Below, in pieces: positions 1-6,416 of a stretch of 12,580 nt of DNA. The position numbers and the translations under genes were made by a program. The notes under the pieces are model-generated. The model was given only the letters and a program-made list of their open reading frames with translations. It was not told where the DNA came from and made no database searches. The stretch's first letter is position 1, and the number at the start of each line of letters is the position of its first letter. This DNA comes from a bacterium (GTDB lineage: Bacteria > Planctomycetota > J058 > JAJDCP01), in contig JAUIEM010000297.1 in the NCBI GenBank assembly GCA_030428695.1, positions 1 to 12,580 on the forward strand. The letters run 5' to 3'.

Positions 1-440
1 AGCTCGAGGCAGCCGTTGCCGGGGTCGGCGGCATCGACCGGCACCAGCATCGTGATGTGGAAGTCGCCCCAGCGGAAGGCGGGGGCGTCCTGGTGGGCGC
101 CGAAGCCGGAGCCGCCGGGCAGCTTGTAGTTGACCTTCTCCTTGTAGAGGGCCGCTGGCTCGCCGAACAGCGCGGCGAGGATCTCCCCGACCGGCGGCTC
201 CTCGAGGAAGCGCGCGAGCCCGGGGTGGTAGGGCACGAAGTTCTCGACCCGGCAGAGCTGGCGCTCGGCGCTGTCGGTGCGCTCGAACCACTGCATCCAC
301 CTGCCCGGCGTCTCGGGCCAGCCCGCGAGCTCGTCGCACCAGGCGCTCAGCTGGGCCGCGCGGGCGGTCGACAGGGCGCCGCGCAGGTGCAGGAAGCCGT
401 GGTCGCGCCAGCGCGCGTGCTGTTCGGGACGTAGGACCAT
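1..440 (-). CDS. phnY: PhnY-like Fe(II)/2-oxoglutarate oxygenase (PhyH family), 3' end cut by window
   Basis: Read from the reverse complement: an open frame starts with ATG at 440-438 and runs off the window after about 146 codons. The translation resembles phytanoyl-CoA dioxygenase (PhyH) family proteins, most closely the PhnY type as I remember it. It has a KEKVNYKLPGG stretch near residues 100-110, then GAHQDAPAF, where H116 and D118 form the HxD iron-binding pair. The distal iron histidine and the 2-oxoglutarate-binding arginine would lie beyond the window. PhnY hydroxylates 2-aminoethylphosphonate at C1, the step before PhnZ. The start lies 1 nt after the stop of the PhnZ-like gene, and the ribosome binding site (GGAGGGG) is inside that gene's last codons, so the two are almost certainly cotranscribed and translationally coupled. 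The family call is firm; the substrate is inferred from the partner gene. Confidence 0.82.
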   Translation of the reverse strand, partial: MVLRPEQHARWRDHGFLHLRGALSTARAAQLSAWCDELAGWPETPGRWMQWFERTDSAERQLCRVENFVPYHPGLARFLEEPPVGEILAALFGEPAALYKEKVNYKLPGGSGFGAHQDAPAFRWGDFHITMLVPVDAADPGNGCLE

Positions 441-441
441 C

Positions 442-1023
442 TCACCCCTCCTGGGACCCAGCGGTCAGCAGCGCGACCAGCAGGGGCCGGTACTCGTCGA
501 GTCCCGGGACGACCAGCCCCGGGACCTTGGCCTGCTCGTCCCGGGCGCGCAGGCGCAGGGCGGCCTCGAAGCCGGGGGAGCCCGCGAAGCGCTCGCTCTC
601 CCCGGCACCCATCGGCCCGCCCTGGAAGGTCAGGGTCGCGCGGCTCGCGTCGGACAGGCGCGCCTCGTAGCTCTCCTTCGTCGCGACCAGGTAGCGCTTG
701 GCGTCGACGTGGGCGGCGACCAGCGCGCACAGGGCGGCGGGGAAGCCGAGGGAGGCGAGGTAGCGGGCGCCGATGCGCTCGTGCTCGGCGACGCCGAGGC
801 CCTCCATGCGGAGCGCCTCGTCCGACGCGCACAGGTGGCCGATGTCGTGGAGCAGGCCCGCGCAGATCTCGACCGGCGCGGCGCCGGCGCGGTCTGCGAG
901 CCAGGCGGCCTGGAGGGCGTGCGCCAGCTGCGAGACCCCCTCGCCGATGTACTCGCTGTGGGCGGATGCCTCGAGCCAGGCGAGGACCTCATCGACCCGA
1001 GCCTCCGGGCTGCGGATCTCCAT
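442..1023 (-). CDS. phnZ: PhnZ-like HD-domain di-iron oxygenase (phosphonate C-P bond cleavage)
   Basis: A 193-residue protein that fits the phosphonate-associated HD family. Known PhnZ uses a mixed-valent di-iron centre to cleave (R)-2-amino-1-hydroxyethylphosphonate to glycine and phosphate. The residues expected in PhnZ are present in order: Y25-I-G-E28, H35 (in SQLAHALQ), the H59-D60 HD pair in LLHDIGH (H63), H81, H105, K109 and D162. These sit one position later than the PhnZ residues I recall from its structures. The Tyr and Glu before the HD core separate this subgroup from ordinary HD phosphohydrolases. A GGGAGGA ribosome binding site (1033-1027) lies just before the ATG. It is the first gene of a minus-strand pair and diverges from the secretion operon. 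The related enzyme TmpB acts on a methylated phosphonate, but its partner oxygenase is of a different (gamma-butyrobetaine hydroxylase-like) family, so PhnZ is preferred. Confidence 0.8.
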   Translation of the reverse strand: MEIRSPEARVDEVLAWLEASAHSEYIGEGVSQLAHALQAAWLADRAGAAPVEICAGLLHDIGHLCASDEALRMEGLGVAEHERIGARYLASLGFPAALCALVAAHVDAKRYLVATKESYEARLSDASRATLTFQGGPMGAGESERFAGSPGFEAALRLRARDEQAKVPGLVVPGLDEYRPLLVALLTAGSQEG

Positions 1024-1036
1024 GCTTCCTCCCTTT

Positions 1037-1075
1037 GAAGACGAGCAGGAGCGCCGTGTGCGAGCGCTTGTCTTC
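1037..1075 (-). promoter_or_regulatory. Imperfect inverted repeat in the phnZ leader
   Basis: The arms GAAGACGAGC (1037-1046) and GCTTGTCTTC (1066-1075) are complementary at 9 of 10 positions, with a 19-nt spacer. In the phnZ mRNA they would form a hairpin with one A-C mismatch, ending three bases before the ribosome binding site. It could be a repressor site just downstream of the promoter or a leader hairpin affecting translation. No function can be assigned from sequence alone. Confidence 0.35.
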
Positions 1076-1076
1076 C

Positions 1077-1105
1077 ATTATCATCATCCCCCGCTCCGGG
1101 CGCAA
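1077..1105 (-). promoter_or_regulatory. Candidate promoter for the phnZ-phnY operon
   Basis: On the minus strand, GATAAT (1082-1077) is a good -10 hexamer. TTGCGC (1105-1100) lies exactly 17 nt upstream and keeps the TTG of a sigma-70 -35 box. Transcription would begin near 1070, at the edge of the inverted repeat at 1037-1075. An AT-rich hexamer is rare in this GC-rich DNA, which supports the call, but the -35 match is weak. Confidence 0.35.
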
Positions 1106-1171
1106 CCGACTCCGTGACGTGCCCCCAACGGCCGCGCGGCCCTCCCCGCGCTTCCCAGCCGGCCCGGACTC

Positions 1172-1210
1172 GCGTAACATTGGCGTAACCTTCACCGGCT
1201 ATAACCGGTG
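1172..1210 (+). promoter_or_regulatory. Putative gspE promoter/operator: direct repeats plus palindrome around TATAAC
   Basis: Two copies of GCGTAAC (1172-1178 and 1183-1189) are spaced by one helical turn (11 bp). They are followed at once by the perfect inverted repeat CACCGG-N6-CCGGTG (1193-1210), whose spacer is CTATAA. TATAAC (1200-1205) would serve as a -10 element; no convincing -35 at 16-18 bp is seen (TTGGCG at 1180-1185 is only 14 bp away). A regulator bound to the palindrome would cover the -10, and a second factor could use the direct repeats. This is the only such structured AT-containing stretch upstream of gspE. Confidence 0.4.
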
Positions 1211-1272
1211 CCGACGGTCGTGCGTCCGGCACGATCCCTTGGCTGTCCCCGGGCGGCCCCAGGAGCGGACAG

Positions 1273-2961
1273 ATGAGCCACAACGGGTTGATTCTCGCCG
1301 AGGTGCTGCGCGATCGCGGCCTGATCACCGAAGAGGATCTGACCAGTCTGCTCGAGGAGAAGCGGGAGCAGGAGAGCTTCCAGGGCGCGGTGCTGCGCCT
1401 CGGCTACGTCAACAAGGACGGGCTGTTGACGGCACTCTCCCAGGCGACCGGCGTGCATCTCGCCGACGGCGCCTCGATCACCGCCGACGCCGAGCTGCTC
1501 AAGGCCGTGCCGGTCCAGTTCATCCACCGGGCCAAGGTCCTGCCCCTGCGCCGCGACGGCGACACGGTGCTCGTCGCGGTCAGCGATCCCTTCGACGTGC
1601 ACGCCCTCGACGAGCTGCGCCTGCTGCTCGGCTGCGAGATCCGGCCTCTGCTCGTCGCCGAGCGCGAGCTCGAGGACGCCCTGCGCCAGGCCTACGGGAT
1701 CGGCGCGGCGACCGTCGAGTCGATGGTCGACGCCGACGAGGACGGCCTGACGGTCATCGCCGACGGCGAGGCCGACGGCAGCACCGACCTGGCCGAGGAG
1801 GCCGGGCTGATCCGCTTCGTGCGGCAGATCCTGGTCGAGGCGGTCAGCGACCGGGCGTCGGACATCCACTTCGAGCCGATGGAAGGCGACTTCCGGGTGC
1901 GCTACCGCATCGACGGCGTCCTGCACACCACCCGCACCCCGCCGCAGATCAAGCAGTTCCAGGCGGCGATCGTGTCGCGCCTGAAGATCATGTCGCAGCT
2001 CGACATCGCCGAGAAGCGCAAGCCCCAGGACGGCCGCCTGATCGTCCGCCACGAGGGGCGCGAGGTCGACGTCCGCGTGTCGGTGATCCCGACCGTGCAC
2101 GGCGAGGCGGTGGTGCTGCGTCTGCTCGACCGCGAGGCGATCAACCTCGAGCTGCGCTCGCTCGGCATCCCCGAGGACATCTACCGCTCCTTCGGCGAGC
2201 TGATCCGCCAGCCCCACGGCATCGTCCTGGTCACCGGCCCGACCGGCAGCGGCAAGACGACGACCCTGTACGCCGCGCTGCAGGAGATCAACGGCGACGA
2301 GAACAAGATCATCACGGTCGAGGATCCCGTCGAGTACAAGCTGCAGGGCATCGCCCAGATCCAGGTGCGGCCGAAGGTCGGCCTGAGCTTCGCGGCCGGC
2401 CTGCGTTCGATCCTGCGCCACGACCCGGACGTGATCCTGGTCGGCGAGATCCGCGATGAAGAGACCGGCAAGATCGCGATCCAGGCCGCCCTGACCGGCC
2501 ACCTGGTGTTCAGCACCCTGCACACCAACGACGCGCCGAGCGCCGCGACCCGCATGGTCGAGATGGGGATCGAGCCGTATCTGGTCGCCTCGACGGTCGA
2601 GGGCATGATGGCCCAGCGCCTGGTGCGGCGCATCTGCCCGGGCTGCAAGATCACGACCGAGGTGGTCGACCGGGTGATGCTCGACAGCCTCGGCCTGAAC
2701 GACGTGCACTCGCTCGCGGTCGGCAACGGCTGCGACCTGTGCCGGAACACCGGCTTCAAGGGGCGCCAGGGCGTGTTCGAGTGGATCGTGGTCGACGCCG
2801 AGATGCGGCAGATGATCCTCGACAACATGCCCTCGAGCCTGATCAAGCACAAGCTGGTCGACAACGGCCTGGTCACCCTGCGCCAGCGGGGTCTCGAGCT
2901 GGTGCGCCAGGGGGTGACGACGGTCGAGGAAGTCACCCGCGTGTGCAAGGTAGACCGATGA
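1273..2961 (+). CDS. gspE: Type II secretion ATPase GspE
   Basis: A 562-residue cytoplasmic hexameric ATPase that powers pseudopilus assembly. The N-terminal region (about 1-135) is the T2SSE_N/MshEN-like domain that docks on GspL. The motor domain shows Walker A (GPTGSGKTT, 322-330, Lys328), the Asp box (ITVEDPVEY, 347-355), Walker B (DPDVILVGEIRD, 384-395, Glu392) and the His box (LTGHLVFSTLHTND, 407-420). Two CxxC pairs (C455/C458 and C487/C490) make the zinc-binding module typical of GspE and PilB. The ATG is preceded by AGGAG (1261-1265) with a 7-nt spacer. In the N-terminal motif the Arg and first Gly of the cyclic-di-GMP-binding MshEN consensus appear replaced (Ile, Ala), so nucleotide binding there is doubtful. 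It is the first gene of the operon. A type IV pilus PilB is considered less likely because of the neighbouring gspG-K, gspC-like and gspD genes. Confidence 0.96.
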   Translation: MSHNGLILAEVLRDRGLITEEDLTSLLEEKREQESFQGAVLRLGYVNKDGLLTALSQATGVHLADGASITADAELLKAVPVQFIHRAKVLPLRRDGDTVLVAVSDPFDVHALDELRLLLGCEIRPLLVAERELEDALRQAYGIGAATVESMVDADEDGLTVIADGEADGSTDLAEEAGLIRFVRQILVEAVSDRASDIHFEPMEGDFRVRYRIDGVLHTTRTPPQIKQFQAAIVSRLKIMSQLDIAEKRKPQDGRLIVRHEGREVDVRVSVIPTVHGEAVVLRLLDREAINLELRSLGIPEDIYRSFGELIRQPHGIVLVTGPTGSGKTTTLYAALQEINGDENKIITVEDPVEYKLQGIAQIQVRPKVGLSFAAGLRSILRHDPDVILVGEIRDEETGKIAIQAALTGHLVFSTLHTNDAPSAATRMVEMGIEPYLVASTVEGMMAQRLVRRICPGCKITTEVVDRVMLDSLGLNDVHSLAVGNGCDLCRNTGFKGRQGVFEWIVVDAEMRQMILDNMPSSLIKHKLVDNGLVTLRQRGLELVRQGVTTVEEVTRVCKVDR

Positions 2962-2973
2962 TGCAACCGCGCA

Positions 2974-2995
2974 GGGGAGGGCTTCCGCCCCTCCC
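2974..2995 (+). other. GC-rich hairpin in the gspE-gspF gap
   Basis: GGGAGGG (2975-2981) pairs perfectly with CCCTCCC (2989-2995) across a 7-nt loop. It starts 13 nt after the gspE stop. No T-run follows, so it is not a classical intrinsic terminator; it may slow polymerase, attenuate read-through or protect the gspE mRNA end. The rest of this 96-nt gap shows nothing recognisable except the gspF ribosome binding site. Confidence 0.35.
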
Positions 2996-3046
2996 GTCGT
3001 CCGGCGCCGAGACCAATCTCACGTCGGTGAATGAGCGACCGGGACC

Positions 3047-3051
3047 GAGGA
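3047..3051 (+). promoter_or_regulatory. gspF ribosome binding site (decides a GTG start)
   Basis: GAGGA lies 6 nt before GTG 3058. The upstream in-frame ATG at 3031 has no ribosome binding site and would add nine residues (MSDRDRGRS) ahead of the conserved PEFKFRA start of the GspF family. Confidence 0.7.
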
Positions 3052-3057
3052 AGATCC

Positions 3058-4257
3058 GTGCCTGAGTTCAAGTTCCGAGCCCGGACCACCAGCGGCGCCG
3101 AAGAGGCGGGCGTGCTGACCGCCGACTCCCGCAAGGCGGCGGCCGAGATCCTCGACCGGCGCGGCTGGTTCCCGATCGAGATCGCCAGCGCCGAGGCCGC
3201 CCGCCAGGCGAGCCACCGCGAGCGCTGGTCGCGGCGCGAGCGCACGAGCTTCTTCCGCCAGCTCGCCGACCTCTTGTCGGCGGGCGTGCCGCTCGAGAAG
3301 GCGCTCCTGTCCCTCGCGCGGCAGTGGGAAGCGCGGCCGGCGGGCCACGTCGCGAAGGCGATCCTCGGCGAGGTGCAGGGCGGCAGCTCGCTGTTCGAGG
3401 CGCTCGCCGGCTTCCCGAAGATCTTCGAGACCTCGACGGTCGAGCTGGTGCGCGCCGGCGAGGCGGGCGGCTTCCTCGACCTCGCCCTGACCCGGGTCGC
3501 CGACTTCGCCGAGGAAGAGGCCGCGCTGCGCAGCAAGATCGTCACCTCCCTCGCCTACCCGACCATCGTGCTCGCCCTCGGCACGGCGGCGGTGATCTTC
3601 CTGCTGGTCTATTTCGTGCCGCAGTTCGGGGAGATCTACAAGGACATGGGCGGTGAGCTGCCCGCGATCACCCAGGTGCTGGTCGGGCTGTCGAGCTTCC
3701 TGCGCGAGAACCTGATGTTCCTGCTCGGGGGCGGGGCGATCCTGGCGATGTACGCCTACACCCGCCTGCAGACGCCCGAGGGGCAGATCGCCTTCGACCG
3801 CTGGAAGCTGCGGGTGCCGATCCTCAAGGACCTGGTCGCCAAGACCGCGATCGCGCGCTTCGCCCGCAGCCTCGGCCTGCTGTTGCAGAGCGGCGTGCCG
3901 ATCCTCAAGGCCCTCGAGATCGCGGTCAAGGGCAGCGGCAACAGCTACTTCGAGAAGGTGCTGACGCCGGTGTCGGAGCGGGTCGGGGAGGGCGTGTCCC
4001 TCGCCCAGGCTCTGCGCGCGACCGACCAGCTGCCCGAGCATGCGGTCGACATGACCGCGACCGGTGAGGAGAGCGGCACCCTCGACAAGGTGCTGATCCG
4101 CATCTCCCAGGCCTACGAGCGCGAGGTCGGCGAAGCCCTCAAGCTGATGGTCACCAGCCTCGAGATCTTCGCCCTGGTCTTCGTCGGCAGCGTGGTCGGC
4201 TTCGTCGTCGTCGCGATGCTGCTGCCCGTCTTCACCCTCAACACCCTTGTCCACTAG
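3058..4257 (+). CDS. gspF: Type II secretion inner-membrane platform protein GspF
   Basis: A 399-residue polytopic inner-membrane protein, the usual length for GspF. It begins PEFKFRARTTSG, the conserved family start, when the GTG at 3058 is used. Two T2SSF repeats are visible: the first around residues 60-185 (FFRQLADLLSAGVPLEKALLSL), the second around 263-385 (RFARSLGLLLQSGVPILKALEI). Three membrane segments lie near residues 165-190, 215-237 and 365-392. GspF sits at the centre of the platform above the GspE hexamer and is thought to transmit ATPase motion to pseudopilins. It follows gspE after a 96-nt gap and ends 10 nt before gspG, whose ribosome binding site overlaps its stop codon. Nothing in it looks degenerate. 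Confidence 0.95.
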   Translation: MPEFKFRARTTSGAEEAGVLTADSRKAAAEILDRRGWFPIEIASAEAARQASHRERWSRRERTSFFRQLADLLSAGVPLEKALLSLARQWEARPAGHVAKAILGEVQGGSSLFEALAGFPKIFETSTVELVRAGEAGGFLDLALTRVADFAEEEAALRSKIVTSLAYPTIVLALGTAAVIFLLVYFVPQFGEIYKDMGGELPAITQVLVGLSSFLRENLMFLLGGGAILAMYAYTRLQTPEGQIAFDRWKLRVPILKDLVAKTAIARFARSLGLLLQSGVPILKALEIAVKGSGNSYFEKVLTPVSERVGEGVSLAQALRATDQLPEHAVDMTATGEESGTLDKVLIRISQAYEREVGEALKLMVTSLEIFALVFVGSVVGFVVVAMLLPVFTLNTLVH

Positions 4258-4260
4258 GAG
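4256..4260 (+). promoter_or_regulatory. gspG ribosome binding site (decides the start)
   Basis: AGGAG overlaps the gspF stop and lies 7 nt before ATG 4268. This start gives the short, basic leader MRKHSRRGG expected before a prepilin-peptidase site. The in-frame ATG at 4247 would lengthen the leader by seven residues and lacks such a site. Confidence 0.75.
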
Positions 4261-4267
4261 CTCTCCC

Positions 4268-4699
4268 ATGCGCAAGCACTCACGACGCGGCGGTTTCACG
4301 CTGATCGAGCTGATCATGGTCGTCGTCATCCTCGGCGTGCTCGCCGCCCTGGTCGTGCCGAACTTCACCGGCCGCACCCAGGAGGCGAAGATCACCGCCG
4401 CGGACACCCAGCTGAAGGCCTTCGACGTCGCCCTGCAGATGTACGAGGGCGAGAACGGTGCCTACCCGACGACCGCCCAGGGCCTCAAGGCGCTGGTCGA
4501 GAAGCCGACCACCGCGCCGGTGCCCTCGAACTGGAAGCGTCCGTACATGAAGCAGGGCATCCCGACCGATCCCTTCGGCTCGGACTACAAGTACGTCTCG
4601 CCGGGCAAGAACAACAGCGACAGCTACGACCTGTCCTCGGCCGGCCCGGACGGCCAGCACGGCACCGAAGACGACATCACCAACTGGAGCGAGCAGTAG
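4268..4699 (+). CDS. gspG: Major pseudopilin GspG
   Basis: A 143-residue major subunit of the pseudopilus. The leader MRKHSRRGG ends at the prepilin-peptidase site G9|F10-TLIE, with the assembly residue Glu at mature +5 (E14) and the conserved Pro at mature +22 (P31), followed by the hydrophobic N-terminal helix. The globular part carries the GspG signature GAYPTTAQGLKALVEKP (65-80) and a C-terminal calcium loop, AGPDGQHGTEDDITNW (125-140), with acidic D128, D135 and D136. In studied GspG proteins calcium in this loop stabilises the subunit. The gene starts 10 nt after gspF and is followed by a hairpin at 4695-4715. The mature subunit would be cut and methylated by a prepilin peptidase that is not encoded in this window. 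Confidence 0.97.
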   Translation: MRKHSRRGGFTLIELIMVVVILGVLAALVVPNFTGRTQEAKITAADTQLKAFDVALQMYEGENGAYPTTAQGLKALVEKPTTAPVPSNWKRPYMKQGIPTDPFGSDYKYVSPGKNNSDSYDLSSAGPDGQHGTEDDITNWSEQ

Positions 4700-4715
4700 C
4701 GGGCCTGCCCGCACT
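4695..4715 (+). other. Hairpin at the gspG stop codon / gspG-gspH gap
   Basis: GCGGGC (4699-4704) pairs with GCCCGC (4707-4712), and AGT/ACT extend the stem past a single bulged A. The inner C-G pair probably opens to give a four-base loop. The stem includes the gspG stop codon. There is no T-run, so mRNA 3'-end protection or partial attenuation after the major pseudopilin gene is a more natural reading than termination. Confidence 0.4.
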
Positions 4716-4729
4716 CCCGGAGCCCATCC

Positions 4730-5269
4730 GTGCGCAACCTCGTCACGCAACCATCGTCCCCGCGCGGCTTCAGCCTGATCGAGCTGGTGCTGGTCGTCAC
4801 CATCCTCGGCGTGCTCGCCGGGCTGGTGATCCCGGCCTTCTCCGGGCGCAGTGAGCTCAGCCACCTCGAGAGCAACGGGCTGCGCGTCGCCGCCCTGGCG
4901 CGCATGGCCTCGAGCTACGCCCTGAACCAGGGGCGGACGGTGCGCCTCGAGCTGTACAGCCACCCGAGCGAGCTGCGCTTCGGGGTCGCGGACGGCAACT
5001 ACCCCCTCGCCGAAGACTACGTCGACCTGCCCGCCGACTGGGCGCGGCCGTACACCCTGACCGGCAAGACCACCTTCGCCGAGACCCAGTACTACGGCGA
5101 GGAGTCGTGCGTGTGCCTCGAGGCGCAGCACGTCTTCCTGTACCCCGATGGCTCCGCCCAGTCCCTGCAGGTCCGCATGACCAGCCCGGACGGCGACACC
5201 CTGGCCCTCGCGGTCAGCCGCAGCACGGGGCGCATCGACGTGCTGCGCCTGTGGGAGGAGGAGGAATGA
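4730..5269 (+). CDS. gspH: Minor pseudopilin GspH
   Basis: A 179-residue type IV pilin-like protein starting at GTG, with GGAG (4719-4722) 7 nt upstream. The prepilin site is PRG13|F14-SLIE with Glu at +5 (E18), then a hydrophobic helix. The C-terminal part has the GspH/FimT beta-fold pattern: VFLYPDGSAQ near 135-144 and LAVSRSTGRIDVLRL near 160-174. Position after gspG and before gspI agrees with GspH. Two cysteines in C127-V-C129 are close together and could form a vicinal disulfide or bind metal. The protein ends in a short run of glutamates (EEEE), encoded by the purine-rich stretch that also supplies the ribosome binding site of gspI, which overlaps by ATGA. Confidence 0.9.
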   Translation: MRNLVTQPSSPRGFSLIELVLVVTILGVLAGLVIPAFSGRSELSHLESNGLRVAALARMASSYALNQGRTVRLELYSHPSELRFGVADGNYPLAEDYVDLPADWARPYTLTGKTTFAETQYYGEESCVCLEAQHVFLYPDGSAQSLQVRMTSPDGDTLALAVSRSTGRIDVLRLWEEEE

Positions 5270-5628
5270 GCCGCCGCGGTGCCGCCCTGGTCGAGGCCCT
5301 GGTCTCGCTGGTCATCGTCGTCGTGCTCGCTGCCTCGGCGGGCTCTGCGGCGGTGCTCGGGCTGCGGGCGGACGCGCTGGCGGCGCGCCAGAGCCGGGCG
5401 CTGGTGCTGCTCGAGCAGGTCCTCGAGCGGGTCGCCTGCGGCGAGCTCGAGGTCGAGGAGACCGAGGACGAGATCTTCGACGAGACCGACGAGTACATCT
5501 GGTCGTTGACCATCGAGTCGACCGACCACGAGAACGTCGAGGCCCTGACCGCGACGGTCAGCTGGGAGGCCGGCGGCGGCTTCGATTCGATGTCCGCCAC
5601 CCGCTGGCTGTACCGGGGGGCGGAATGA
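5266..5628 (+). CDS. gspI: Minor pseudopilin GspI
   Basis: A short, 120-residue pseudopilin. The ATG at 5266 overlaps the gspH stop (ATGA) and follows a strong GGAGGAGGAGG ribosome binding site. The leader MSRRG is cut before AALVEAL: Gly at -1 and Glu at +5 (E10) are kept, but mature residue +1 is Ala, not the usual Phe or Met. The hydrophobic helix follows. The ectodomain is small, as in GspI, and contains a strongly acidic patch around residues 64-76 (EVEETEDEIFDET). GspI normally forms the tip complex with GspJ and GspK, which are the next two genes. The assignment rests on size, prepilin motif and order; sequence similarity within this family is low. Confidence 0.86.
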   Translation: MSRRGAALVEALVSLVIVVVLAASAGSAAVLGLRADALAARQSRALVLLEQVLERVACGELEVEETEDEIFDETDEYIWSLTIESTDHENVEALTATVSWEAGGGFDSMSATRWLYRGAE

Positions 5629-6416
5629 TGCGTCGCGGCTTCACGCTGCTCGAGCTGCTGATCGCCTCGCTGCTGTTCGCCCTGGTCGGCGCGGGGGCCT
5701 TCACGACCTTCTCGCTGATCCGCGAGGCCGAGCGCCGCACCGAAGACCGGCAGGTGCAGCGGCGCGGGGTGCGCATCACCCTGCGCCTCCTGACCAGCGA
5801 GCTGCGCAGCGCGATCCGCACCGAGGGCGTGTACGACAGCGGCTTCACCGTCGAGACCGAGGAGGACGGGGACCGCACCCAGTCGATCCTGCGCTTCGTC
5901 AGCACCAGCCACGACCCCCTGCGGGCGCGGGACGGGGAGAGCGACCTGGTCAGCCTGCAGTACATGCTCCAGATCGACGACGGCGGCGACACCGCCCCGG
6001 GGTTGTACCGGTCTGCGGATACGGTGATGGACCGCATCGAGGCGCTCGAGAGCGACCTGCCGACCGAGGAGGAGCCGTCGCCGGGCTGGGAGCTCCTGCT
6101 GCCGGGCGTGGTCGGCTTCTCGGTCGAGTGCTACGACGGCACCGAGTGGCAGGAGGTGTGGGATCCCGAGACCGCCGAGACCCTGCCGGTGGGCGTGAAG
6201 GTCAGCCTCGAGCTCGCGCCGGAGAACGACGAGGAAGCGGAAGAGATCGAGCGCGGCCGCGCGCAGCCGCAGATCTGGACGGCGGTCGTCTACCTGCGCC
6301 AGGGCGAGCCGGAGCTCGAGGACCTCGCGCTCGCCCCGGAGGCGCCGGAGGCAGAGGAGAGCGCCGAGGGCGAAGAGGGCGAGACGCCGGAGCTTCCGGC
6401 GGGGGCGGGGCGATGA
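5625..6416 (+). CDS. gspJ: Minor pseudopilin GspJ
   Basis: A 263-residue pseudopilin with the prepilin site MMRRG5|F6-TLLE and Glu at +5 (E10), then a hydrophobic helix to about residue 28. The region LLTSELRSAIR (about 54-64) and later beta-strands, including VVGFSVECYDGTEWQEVW (around 161-178), fit the GspJ ectodomain. The start overlaps the gspI stop. Either ATG of the ATGATG pair (5625 or 5628) is possible; only a G-run stands upstream. The protein is longer than usual GspJ because of a C-terminal tail of about 34 residues made mainly of Glu, Ala, Pro and Gly (from about residue 230), which looks disordered. GspJ binds GspI and GspK at the pseudopilus tip. Confidence 0.88.
   Translation: MMRRGFTLLELLIASLLFALVGAGAFTTFSLIREAERRTEDRQVQRRGVRITLRLLTSELRSAIRTEGVYDSGFTVETEEDGDRTQSILRFVSTSHDPLRARDGESDLVSLQYMLQIDDGGDTAPGLYRSADTVMDRIEALESDLPTEEEPSPGWELLLPGVVGFSVECYDGTEWQEVWDPETAETLPVGVKVSLELAPENDEEAEEIERGRAQPQIWTAVVYLRQGEPELEDLALAPEAPEAEESAEGEEGETPELPAGAGR

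Noticed and set aside
57..434. A plus-strand open frame opposite phnY
   Set aside because: The minus-strand frame carries the PhyH HxD motif and a coupled ribosome binding site; the plus-strand product is Ala/Gly/Leu/Arg filler.
442..1023. A generic HD-domain phosphohydrolase
   Set aside because: The Tyr-x-x-Glu motif before the HD core, the later His/Lys/Asp set and the PhyH partner all point to the PhnZ oxygenase subgroup.
1130..1141. The 12-bp palindrome GGCCGCGCGGCC in the divergent control region
   Set aside because: Such all-GC palindromes are expected by chance in DNA of this composition, and it has no positional link to a promoter element.
1192..2850. A 552-codon minus-strand open frame opposite gspE
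   Set aside because: gspE has all ATPase motifs on the plus strand, and the antisense product shows no family pattern.
3031..3057. ATG 3031 as the gspF start
   Set aside because: No ribosome binding site, and the added residues are absent from the family; GTG 3058 fits both.
4247..4267. ATG 4247 as the gspG start
   Set aside because: It lies inside gspF, lacks a good ribosome binding site and lengthens the prepilin leader without need.
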